Assembly: GCF_014268505.2 (NCBI RefSeq)
Contig: NZ_JABWQP020000018.1
Location: 1-64,000 of the forward strand
DNA from: Pseudomonas khorasanensis
GTDB taxonomy: Bacteria > Pseudomonadota > Gammaproteobacteria > Pseudomonadales > Pseudomonadaceae
Direction: 5' to 3'
Length of the DNA stretch: 64,000 nt
Made by a program: the position numbers and the translations under genes. This document shows positions 54,162 through 61,085 of the stretch, piece by piece (positions within the stretch are counted from its first letter, which is position 1; each line of letters begins with the position of its first letter). The notes under the pieces were generated by a model. That model ran no database searches. It was not told the origin of the DNA and saw nothing but the letters and a program-made list of their open reading frames with translations.

Positions 54162-55028
54162 TCAATGCGCGCCGAGGTCGCGAATCGTTTGCTTGAGCGT
54201 TTCAAAGTCGTAGTCCGACAGACCGACGTAATCGAGCACCAACGGGCCCACCGCGGCCCACTCGAAATCTTCGGTCTGGTTGCCCAAGACCCGATAGGAC
54301 GCGCAGATGTGCTCGGCCATTTTCAGGATCGCCAGCAGGTTTTTCATTTGGCTGTTCTTCGACGATTCGTCGCTGAAAATGGCCAGCGCATTGTGGTGGT
54401 TGGCGATGGCGGCGCTGACGTGCTCCGGCAGGCGCCACGATTTGGCGGTGTAATAACCGACCACGGCATGGTTGGTGTTGAACTCGCGGTTTTCGGTGTC
54501 CACCACACGGCAGTCGGCGCTGGCCTTGGCGTAGGCCTCCTCCAGCACAGTCATGTAATTGGGGAAACGCTGCAGCATCAACGGCACGCCGCAGTCGTGA
54601 AACAGGCCCAGCGCATAGGCTTCGTCACCGGCCTGGGTGCCGACGCGCTTGGCAAGGGTCAGGCAGGTCATCGCCACATCCTGAGCGGTGTCCCAGAAAC
54701 GGTTGAGAGTGACGATGGTGTCGTCGTTCATCTGGCCCTTGATCGACTGCGCGTTGATCAGGTTGATGATCGAACGGCTGCCCAACAGGTTCACCGCGCG
54801 CTGGATCGAGGTGATCTTGTTGCTCAGGCCGTAATACGGCGAGTTGACGATTTTCAGCAACGCACCGGACAAGCCAGGGTCCTGGGAGATCAGCTTGGCG
54901 ATCACCTCCAGATCCGGGTCGGGCATGTACTGCTCCATTTGCAGATCCACCATGATCTGCGGTTGAGCCGGCACACTGATGCCTTGCAGCGATTGTTGAA
55001 TCTGTTCGGTGGTCAGCTCTTGGGACAT
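54162..55028 (-). CDS. HDOD domain protein
   Basis: 288-residue signalling-type protein with an HDOD domain over most of its length (LISQDPGLSGALLKIVNSPYY, NLINAQSIKG, LFHDCGVPLML, VVGYYTAKSWRLPEHVSAAIANHH). HDOD domains are degenerate HD phosphohydrolase folds and usually bind or regulate rather than hydrolyse. No receiver or GGDEF domain is attached. The N-terminus MSQELTTEQIQQSLQG is typical of Pseudomonas members. Function unknown. Confidence 0.9.
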   Translation of the reverse strand: MSQELTTEQIQQSLQGISVPAQPQIMVDLQMEQYMPDPDLEVIAKLISQDPGLSGALLKIVNSPYYGLSNKITSIQRAVNLLGSRSIINLINAQSIKGQMNDDTIVTLNRFWDTAQDVAMTCLTLAKRVGTQAGDEAYALGLFHDCGVPLMLQRFPNYMTVLEEAYAKASADCRVVDTENREFNTNHAVVGYYTAKSWRLPEHVSAAIANHHNALAIFSDESSKNSQMKNLLAILKMAEHICASYRVLGNQTEDFEWAAVGPLVLDYVGLSDYDFETLKQTIRDLGAH

Positions 55029-55202
55029 AAGTACACACTCTGGGACAGGCGGCGATTCTAACCGCTGAAACGGTGCGACGACACACCGATGGACACATCG
55101 CCGGAACTTTCATCCAGGCGCAGGCTTCGGACTCTGTAGGGCGCACAAGACTGTAGCAGTCCGGTGCGAAGGCAAAATCTCTACTGACTCAGGAGCTTAC
55201 CG

Positions 55203-55742
55203 ATGGCAACTTCCCTCAACGACAAACGCGTCGCTATTCTGGTCACCGATGGTTTCGAACAGGTCGAAATGACCGGCCCCAAGGATGCCCTGGAGCAAGC
55301 CGGCGTGCAGGTCGATATTCTTTCGGCAGAAACGGGCATGGTCAAAGGCTGGAATCATGACAAGCCGGCGGACGACTTCCCGGTCACCAACACCTTCCAG
55401 GCCGTGAGCGTCGATCAATACGACGCCGTGCTGTTGCCGGGCGGTGTGCAGAATTCCGACACCATTCGCATTGATCAGGACGCTCAGCATCTGGTCAAGA
55501 CCGCCGCCTCGGCCGGCAAGCCCATTGCGGTGATCTGTCATGGCAGCTGGTTGCTGATCTCGGCGGGACTGGTCAACGGCAAAACCATGACCAGTTACAA
55601 AACGGTCAAGGACGATCTGGTGAATGCCGGCGCCAACTGGGTCGACCAGGAAGTGGTCAAGGACGGCAACCTCATCAGCAGCCGCCAGCCCGACGACGTG
55701 CCCGCGTTCAGTCAGGCCTTGATTGACGCACTGGCAGCGTAA
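55203..55742 (+). CDS. pfpI: PfpI/DJ-1 family protein
   Basis: 179 residues, class I glutamine amidotransferase-like fold. Nucleophile Cys112 with His113 in VICHGSWLL and an N-terminal Glu in VTDGFEQVEM. PfpI-type proteins include deglycases and proteases; activity not assigned here. Corresponds in position to PA0355 (pfpI) of PAO1. Confidence 0.93.
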   Translation: MATSLNDKRVAILVTDGFEQVEMTGPKDALEQAGVQVDILSAETGMVKGWNHDKPADDFPVTNTFQAVSVDQYDAVLLPGGVQNSDTIRIDQDAQHLVKTAASAGKPIAVICHGSWLLISAGLVNGKTMTSYKTVKDDLVNAGANWVDQEVVKDGNLISSRQPDDVPAFSQALIDALAA

Positions 55743-55754
55743 GAGCGGAAATCG

Positions 55755-55823
55755 CTTTCGCGAGCAGGCTCGCTCCCACACTGGAATGCATTCCAAATGT
55801 GGGAGCGAGCCTGCTCGCGAAGG
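55755..55823. repeat. REP pair (REPIN)
   Basis: Inverted REP copies at 55755-55780 and 55799-55823 between pfpI and the methyltransferase gene. Confidence 0.93.
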
Positions 55824-55905
55824 CTTCATCAGCGTTTCATCGCATCCTCGGCCCGACACAAACCTCAACACGCTATACTCCCGCTCTTTTTTCCGGAGCG
55901 ACGTC

Positions 55906-57102
55906 ATGTCACTGCCTAGCCTGCGCCTCAAAGCCAACGCCGACCGTCGCCTGCGCAACGGCCACTTGTGGGTCTACAGCAACGAAATCGATGTGGCTGC
56001 CACGCCTCTGCATGGCTTCAAGGCCGGCGACCAGGCCGTGCTCGAAGCCGCCGGCGGCAAACCGTTGGGCATCGTCGCGATGAGCCCGAACAATCTTATT
56101 TGCGCTCGCCTGTTGTCGCGCGACATCAAACTGGCGCTCGACAAATCACTGCTGGTGCATCGTCTGAATGTGGCGCTGTCGCTGCGCGAACGCCTGTTCG
56201 ACAAGCCGTTCTACCGTCTGGTCTATGGCGATTCCGATCTGCTGCCAGGCCTGGTGGTCGACCGTTTCGGCGACATCCTCGTGGTGCAGATCGCCTCGGC
56301 GACCATGGAAGCGCATAAAGATGACGTGATCGCCGCGTTGACCCAAGTGCTCAAGCCACGCGGCATTCTGTTCAAGAACGACTCCGCCGCCCGTGATGCC
56401 GAAGGCCTCAACCGCTACGTCGAAACCGTATTCGGTCTCGTGCCGGAGTGGGTAGCGCTGGAAGAAAACGGCGTGAAGTTTGAAGCACCGGTCATCCAGG
56501 GGCAGAAAACCGGCTGGTTCTACGATCACCGCATGAACCGCGCGCGTCTTGCGCCTTACGCCAAAGGCAAACGCGTGCTCGACCTTTATAGCTACATCGG
56601 TGGCTGGGGCGTGCAGGCGGCTGCGTTCGGCGCCAGCGAAGTGTTTTGCGTCGATGCCTCGGCATTCGCTCTCGACGGTGTCGAGCGCAACGCCGCACTG
56701 AACGGCTTCGCCGACAAGATGACCTGCATTGAAGGCGACGTGTTTGAAGCGTTGAAGGAGCTGAAAGCCAGCGAAGAGCGTTTCGACGTGATCGTGGCCG
56801 ATCCGCCCGCCTTCATCAAACGCAAGAAAGACATGAAAAACGGTGAAGGCGCGTACCGTCGCCTGAACGAGCAAGCCATGCGCCTGCTCACCAAGGACGG
56901 TATTCTGGTCAGCGCTTCGTGCTCCATGCACCTGCCGGAAGACGACCTGCAAAACATCCTGCTGACCAGCGCCCGCCACCTGGACCGCAATATCCAGATG
57001 CTTGAGCGTGGCGGCCAGGGCCCGGATCATCCGGTGCATCCCGCCATCGCCGAAACCCGTTACATCAAGAGCATCACTTGCCGTCTGCTACCTAATAGCT
57101 GA
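55906..57102 (+). CDS. rlmI: RlmI-like 23S rRNA cytosine-C5 methyltransferase
   Basis: 398-residue SAM methyltransferase. N-terminal PUA-like domain (about 1-75), then a central domain with YGDSDLLPGLVVDRFGD and a Rossmann SAM domain with YSYIGGWGVQAAAFGA and IVADPPAFIKRKKDM, and a catalytic Cys in SASCSMHL. Start at 55906 (MSLPSLRLKANADRRL) after CCGGAG. It ends at a strong terminator and marks the left border of the 57.2-60.8 kb cassette. Confidence 0.93.
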   Translation: MSLPSLRLKANADRRLRNGHLWVYSNEIDVAATPLHGFKAGDQAVLEAAGGKPLGIVAMSPNNLICARLLSRDIKLALDKSLLVHRLNVALSLRERLFDKPFYRLVYGDSDLLPGLVVDRFGDILVVQIASATMEAHKDDVIAALTQVLKPRGILFKNDSAARDAEGLNRYVETVFGLVPEWVALEENGVKFEAPVIQGQKTGWFYDHRMNRARLAPYAKGKRVLDLYSYIGGWGVQAAAFGASEVFCVDASAFALDGVERNAALNGFADKMTCIEGDVFEALKELKASEERFDVIVADPPAFIKRKKDMKNGEGAYRRLNEQAMRLLTKDGILVSASCSMHLPEDDLQNILLTSARHLDRNIQMLERGGQGPDHPVHPAIAETRYIKSITCRLLPNS

Positions 57103-57116
57103 TTGCGGCGGAACAC

Positions 57117-57147
57117 GGGGAGCCCACGGGCTCCCCGTTTTGTTTTG
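57117..57147 (+). terminator. Strong intrinsic terminator of rlmI
   Basis: 10-base arms CGGGGAGCCC (57117-57126) and GGGCTCCCCG (57129-57138), followed by TTTTGTTTT. It isolates rlmI from the following cassette. Confidence 0.93.
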
Positions 57148-57258
57148 CGGCCCTCTTCCCCGCGCCTTCGCACCCATCCATGAGTGTTTCACCCTCTTCC
57201 TACAATTACCTTCCTACTCTCTTGCAGGACGTTTCTTCGCGCCCATTAATTATGGAAA

Positions 57259-57277
57259 ATTAACCTACACAGTTAAT
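57259..57277. promoter_or_regulatory. Inverted repeat, candidate operator
   Basis: ATTAAC-N7-GTTAAT, a perfect 6+7+6 inverted repeat about 57 bases upstream of the candidate -35. No regulator gene is adjacent. Confidence 0.4.
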
Positions 57278-57333
57278 TAATTACGCATGATCACTCCGAC
57301 AACATTACTGGAATATTCCTACTTAATATCCGC

Positions 57334-57361
57334 TTGCCAATATTCGATTACAAACTATCAT
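57334..57361 (+). promoter_or_regulatory. Predicted sigma70 promoter of the peptide cassette
   Basis: TTGCCA (57334-57339), 16 bases, TATCAT (57356-57361). Transcription starting near 57368 would give a 5' UTR of about 47 bases beginning with a small hairpin. Confidence 0.5.
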
Positions 57362-57414
57362 TGAACTTGTCGCCACGAAGCGACTTAACTTTCTACGAAC
57401 AAGGAGTTCACATC

Positions 57415-57486
57415 ATGAAAACCATTTATCTGGAAACAAATAAAATCGCCAACCTGGCCTTCCTGGTTGCAGCCAACGCCCGCTAA
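57415..57486 (+). CDS. 23-residue peptide, candidate RiPP precursor
   Basis: Small ORF encoding 23 residues that begins MKTIYLETNKIANL and ends VAANAR. AAGGAG lies 8 bases before the ATG, an ideal ribosome-binding site that flanking tiny ORFs lack. It lies 53 bases after the candidate -10 and is followed by a strong hairpin and a SagB-type dehydrogenase gene. The length equals that of PqqA, and the C-terminal ANAR is loosely like the ANR end of PqqA. There is no Cys or Ser; Tyr5, Glu7, Lys2, Lys10, Asn9/13/21 and Arg23 are the modifiable side chains. I infer a precursor of a ribosomally made product; a regulatory leader peptide is the alternative, but there is no run of any one codon. Confidence 0.7.
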   Translation: MKTIYLETNKIANLAFLVAANAR

Positions 57487-57494
57487 GTAAGTCT

Positions 57495-57526
57495 GGACGC
57501 CGGAGAGTGCCGGCACTCCGGCGTCC
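57495..57526 (+). terminator. Intercistronic hairpin after the peptide ORF
   Basis: 15-bp stem GGACGCCGG(AG)AGTGCC with GGCACTCCGGCGTCC, one 2-base bulge, no T run. It should act as an attenuator or 3' stability element, giving more peptide message than enzyme message. Confidence 0.75.
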
Positions 57527-57554
57527 TTGAGACCTCCCCTGAGTGACCTTAATA

Positions 57555-58628
57555 ATGTATATAAATCCGTTTTTATTTATATTGCCGCGCCCACCCGGAC
57601 AAGTTATCTGGAATTACAAGAGCCACACTCAACATGAGCTTGATCTTGACCACTCAACTCGCCTCGCCCAACTTATAGATAATCCAGACCTATTTAATCC
57701 CCGCAACATAATAGACGCACAATTCTTGGAAGCAGGCATTCTAACCGTTGCAAAAATAGACAGCCCGGATTGGGGCTGGGATGAACTGTCGAAGATCTAT
57801 CACTTCGGCACACAAAATATTCCTTGCGAATATACGCCACAGAATATTCACGAGTGGTCCAGGCAATATCTGGCGCATTGCAGTGAAGTGCTGGCGAAGC
57901 CAGAGCCCGCAACGGCTAAAGAGCGGCAGTCAGTGGAGTCGCTCATTACCTTGCCTGCACCCGGCGCGATGAATGATGACAGGCTGAGTCAGGCCCTTTT
58001 GAGCCGAAAAACCTGCCGCTCCTACACCGGTGCCGCGGTGACGCTGGAGGAGGTAGGCACGCTGCTGTACTTCACACTCGGCTATCTTCCCGCGCGCGAA
58101 AAAACGCCTGGAGATTCCGTCGCACCTGGCTTCGATGCCCGGCGAAGCAGCCCGTCGGGCGGCGGCCTGAACGCCTGTGAAGGTTTTCTTCTCGCGCAGA
58201 ACGTAGTCGGGCTTGAACCAGGCATCTACGCCTATCACTCCGCCAGGCACGCTTTGATCCGGATCAATACGCCGCCGGAATCGGCGTTGGGTCAATTGCT
58301 GGCGGGCCAGCACTTTATCGACAACCTGCCGCTGGGACTCTTCATCACCGCAAGGTTCGATCGACTCTGGTGGAAGTACGAACACTCGCGTGCCTACCGT
58401 ATGGCGTTCATCGAAGCGGGCCATCTCTCGCAAACCTTTCAGCTGGTCGCGACGACGCTGGGACTCGGCACCTGGCTGACCGGCGCGTTTGCCGACGGAC
58501 AGGTGGAAACCCTGCTGGGTCTCGAAGGCAGCGCCGAGCAGCCATTGTTTTTTGTCGGTTGCGGAAAAAGCGATGGGCAGGCCATGTGCCAGGAGATGCG
58601 CGATCTGCTGTACGGGGTGCCGTCATGA
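57555..58628 (+). CDS. SagB/ThcOx-type FMN-dependent dehydrogenase
   Basis: 357-residue protein with a divergent N-terminal domain (about 1-130) and a nitroreductase-fold domain (about 140-340). The FMN motif SRKTCRSY is at 150-157, SSPSGGGLNACEGF at 198-211, and WKYEHSRAYRMAFIEAGHLSQ ends with the family AGH near 288-290; LGLGTWLTGAF follows. SagB-type enzymes oxidise peptide azolines or other backbone/side-chain bonds in RiPP and related pathways. No cyclodehydratase is encoded nearby, so the classical azole role is doubtful. ATG at 57555; a GTG at 57543 would add four residues. Both have weak Shine-Dalgarno sequences. Confidence 0.85.
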   Translation: MYINPFLFILPRPPGQVIWNYKSHTQHELDLDHSTRLAQLIDNPDLFNPRNIIDAQFLEAGILTVAKIDSPDWGWDELSKIYHFGTQNIPCEYTPQNIHEWSRQYLAHCSEVLAKPEPATAKERQSVESLITLPAPGAMNDDRLSQALLSRKTCRSYTGAAVTLEEVGTLLYFTLGYLPAREKTPGDSVAPGFDARRSSPSGGGLNACEGFLLAQNVVGLEPGIYAYHSARHALIRINTPPESALGQLLAGQHFIDNLPLGLFITARFDRLWWKYEHSRAYRMAFIEAGHLSQTFQLVATTLGLGTWLTGAFADGQVETLLGLEGSAEQPLFFVGCGKSDGQAMCQEMRDLLYGVPS

Positions 58629-59602
58629 TTTCTACAAGGATGGGGGAGAGCGAGGCCCCGGTGTCATGGTCACTCAAATTTACCCTTCCCGAGTGGGAAA
58701 GCCGCGCGTCGGTACGCAGTAGCACTCATGACTACCGGTTGCCAGGCGATATCGAGCAGCAACTGCAGACCCGCTACTGGTTCCCCCCGGCTTTTCTCCC
58801 CTATCTGGCACACCCCGCCATCCAGGCCAAGGGTCGCGAAACGCTGCACCGGCTGACCGCCAATCATCTGGTGTATTTCCTCGATTACACCACCTTGCTT
58901 GAACACCGCATCGTCAACCGCGCCGTGGAAGTCATCGTCCACCGGGAACTGCCCATCTACATACCACTGTCGATGAAACATGCTGCGCTGCAGCTGTACA
59001 CCGACGAGGGTTACCACGCGCTGTTCTCCAATCAGATTGCCGAGCAGATCGCCGCGGTCTACAACATCACCCGACGCCCGGTCATTCCTAGGCGGGTCTC
59101 CCGCATGAACACCCTGATTGCGCGTACACCAGAGAAGAACCGAGCACTGGCCTGGTTTCTGCTCGGATTTGTCTCGGAAACTATCATTGCCCGTGAGTTG
59201 CTGGAGGTCTGTCGCGAAACGCTGGTGTCCAGCGTGAGCGACATGCTGCGCGACCACCTCGCCGACGAAGCACGGCATAGCCGTTATTTCGCAGAAGCCT
59301 TCCATTACTTCTGGATCGCAATGAACAGTCGCCAGCGCCTGTTTGTCAGCAAAACCCTGGTAGAGATTATTTCGATTTTCTTCGAGACCGACGGAAGCTG
59401 GCTGCAACAAAGCCTGCGTTCAGCCGGTATCGCCGAAATCGACGTGATGGAAATTGTCGGCAGCGCTGCGACGGTGCAGGCCAATCGTGCGCGCGCTCGT
59501 GCTGGTTCCATCCCAACGCTGGAGGCGCTTCACAAGGCGGGTTTTTTTGCACTCCCCCATAACCGGATCCTTTTCGCCAAGGCAGGATTGATCGATGGAT
59601 AA
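58625..59602 (+). CDS. AurF-type diiron oxygenase
   Basis: 325-residue ferritin-like helical protein. Metal ligand candidates are Glu93 (LLEHRI), Glu128 and His131 (DEGYH), Glu185 (VSETII), His211, Glu215 and His218 (DHLADEARH). Their order and spacing follow the 3-His/4-Glu set of the N-oxygenase AurF (Glu101, Glu136, His139, Glu196, His223, Glu227, His230, from memory). AurF-family enzymes oxidise amines to hydroxylamines or nitro groups. The ATG overlaps the dehydrogenase stop (ATGA), so the two are coupled. The substrate is unknown; a peptide amine or guanidine is a guess. Confidence 0.85.
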   Translation: MISTRMGESEAPVSWSLKFTLPEWESRASVRSSTHDYRLPGDIEQQLQTRYWFPPAFLPYLAHPAIQAKGRETLHRLTANHLVYFLDYTTLLEHRIVNRAVEVIVHRELPIYIPLSMKHAALQLYTDEGYHALFSNQIAEQIAAVYNITRRPVIPRRVSRMNTLIARTPEKNRALAWFLLGFVSETIIARELLEVCRETLVSSVSDMLRDHLADEARHSRYFAEAFHYFWIAMNSRQRLFVSKTLVEIISIFFETDGSWLQQSLRSAGIAEIDVMEIVGSAATVQANRARARAGSIPTLEALHKAGFFALPHNRILFAKAGLIDG

Positions 59603-60827
59603 ACACAGCCGTGTAGCCACCCACCAACAACAGCGCGGTGCCGTCAGCCTGTTGCTGGCGATGATACTGCTTGGCGTGTTCCCGCTCGATGTGCTGCTGC
59701 CCTCGTTTCCGGCGCTGGCGTCGCACTTTGGCCAATCACCGAGCGACATCGCGCTGTCGATCAGTCTGTTCGCGGTGGGCATTGCATTTGCCCAGTTGTT
59801 GATCGGCCCGTTGTCCGACGTCATCGGCCGCAAGGGCCTTCTGCTCGCCGGCATGGGCGTGTCGCTGCTCGGCGCGCTTGGCTGCGTGCTGAGCAATGAT
59901 TACACGTTGTTCCTGTTTTTTCGGGTGATGCAGGCACTGGGATGCGGTTGTTTCGTTCTATCTCAGGCACTGGTGCAGGACCTGTTTGAAGGCAATGAGC
60001 GAGATCGCCTGCGGATCCTGATGGTCACCGCTACGGGTATATTCATTTCGGTATCGCCGTTGGCGGGCACGTTTCTCCAGGCAACCCTTGGATGGCGTGG
60101 TAGCTTCTGGGTGTTTATCGCGCTGACCGCCGTGGTTCTGGTGAAGGCATGGCGATTGCTCGACAACAGCCGGCCGGTCCAGCACGGTGCGCGCCTGGGC
60201 TTCATCCAATCCTACCGACGCGTATTGGGCAGTTTCGAATTTGTCGGCTATTGGTTGATTTCTGCATTCGCTTTCGCCTGCCACTTTTCCTTCATCGTCA
60301 TTTCGCCGCTGATCTTCATGGATCAGCTGCAAATGGCGCCCTACGATTTTGCTTTGGTTCTGCTGGTCTATGGCGGGGCGTATGTCGCTGGGGGCATCCT
60401 CGCCAGCGTGCTGAACCGGCATATCAGTGCGGGACAACAAATCTTCGCAGGGCTGAGTCTGATCCTGACCTCCGGGCTGGTCATGCTGTACCTCGCCGCC
60501 AACCATGAGCTGTCCGCCGCAGCAGTATTGATTCCGATGCTGATCTGTACGGCTGGCACCACCCTTTCGCGACCAGCGTCCACCTCGCGCGCCATGGGCC
60601 TGTTTGCCGAGCACGCCGGCACTTCGGCTTCAGCCGGCAGTACGATCATCTTTATCTGTGGCGGACTGATCAGCGCCTTGATCAGTCTCAGTCCGGCCCA
60701 TCTGCAAGCGACGCTGGGTTACTGTTTCGTCGTTCTCAGCGGCGTCGCCCTGGTGCTGAACTGCATGATCGGCCGACGCGTAAAAAGCCTGCAGGCCGGT
60801 CTCAGAACGCAGGCCGGGGAAGGCTGA
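59595..60827 (+). CDS. Bcr/CflA-type MFS exporter
   Basis: 410-residue membrane protein with about 12 hydrophobic segments and the MFS motif GPLSDVIGRKGLLLAG after the second helix; PLDVLLPSFPAL near the N-terminus is characteristic of Bcr/CflA drug-proton antiporters. The ATG lies eight bases inside the diiron oxygenase gene, so all three genes are one transcription and translation unit. Context suggests export of, and self-protection against, the cassette product. Confidence 0.9.
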   Translation: MDKHSRVATHQQQRGAVSLLLAMILLGVFPLDVLLPSFPALASHFGQSPSDIALSISLFAVGIAFAQLLIGPLSDVIGRKGLLLAGMGVSLLGALGCVLSNDYTLFLFFRVMQALGCGCFVLSQALVQDLFEGNERDRLRILMVTATGIFISVSPLAGTFLQATLGWRGSFWVFIALTAVVLVKAWRLLDNSRPVQHGARLGFIQSYRRVLGSFEFVGYWLISAFAFACHFSFIVISPLIFMDQLQMAPYDFALVLLVYGGAYVAGGILASVLNRHISAGQQIFAGLSLILTSGLVMLYLAANHELSAAAVLIPMLICTAGTTLSRPASTSRAMGLFAEHAGTSASAGSTIIFICGGLISALISLSPAHLQATLGYCFVVLSGVALVLNCMIGRRVKSLQAGLRTQAGEG

Positions 60828-61085
60828 TGCTGCCAGTCGTCATCCCGCACACGTCTGCGACACAGCAACAACGCTTTGCGCCATTCCCTCCAGACGCCAG
60901 CGGTGTAGAATCGCCTCATTCATCGCCATTCATCCCCGGCGGGTTTATGAGCTCAGGCTGAGACCAGCGGCGATCCCGCAACGTCATCGGCAACGTCAGG
61001 ACACGCGGCCATTTTTCCGTGCGTTTACGGCGTCAATAGAAGCTCACTCCCCTTATGTATCTGATTAGCCGCCCGGAGTGCTCCA

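Larger units (their letters stand above)
57148..57414 (+). other. AT-rich upstream region of the peptide cassette
   Basis: From rlmI to the small ORF there are 312 bases without a supported gene. After the terminator the composition falls; 57241-57300 is 21 of 60 G/C by my count. The stretch holds an inverted repeat, a promoter candidate and a short hairpin (GTCGC-CACGAA-GCGAC, 57369-57384) in the predicted 5' UTR. Two tiny ORFs without Shine-Dalgarno were rejected. Confidence 0.7.

Noticed and set aside
57180..57263. 27-codon ORF (MSVSPSSYNYLP...) upstream of the cassette
   Set aside because: No Shine-Dalgarno, starts just after the rlmI terminator and ends in the candidate operator; lies upstream of the predicted promoter.
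57287..57364. 25-codon ORF (MITPTTLLEYSY...) upstream of the 23-residue peptide
   Set aside because: No Shine-Dalgarno and it covers the predicted -35/-10, so it would not be on the cassette transcript.
57415..57486. Reading the 23-codon ORF as an amino-acid attenuation leader peptide
   Set aside because: No run of regulatory codons, and the following hairpin has no T tract or visible antiterminator; a precursor role fits better, though not proven.
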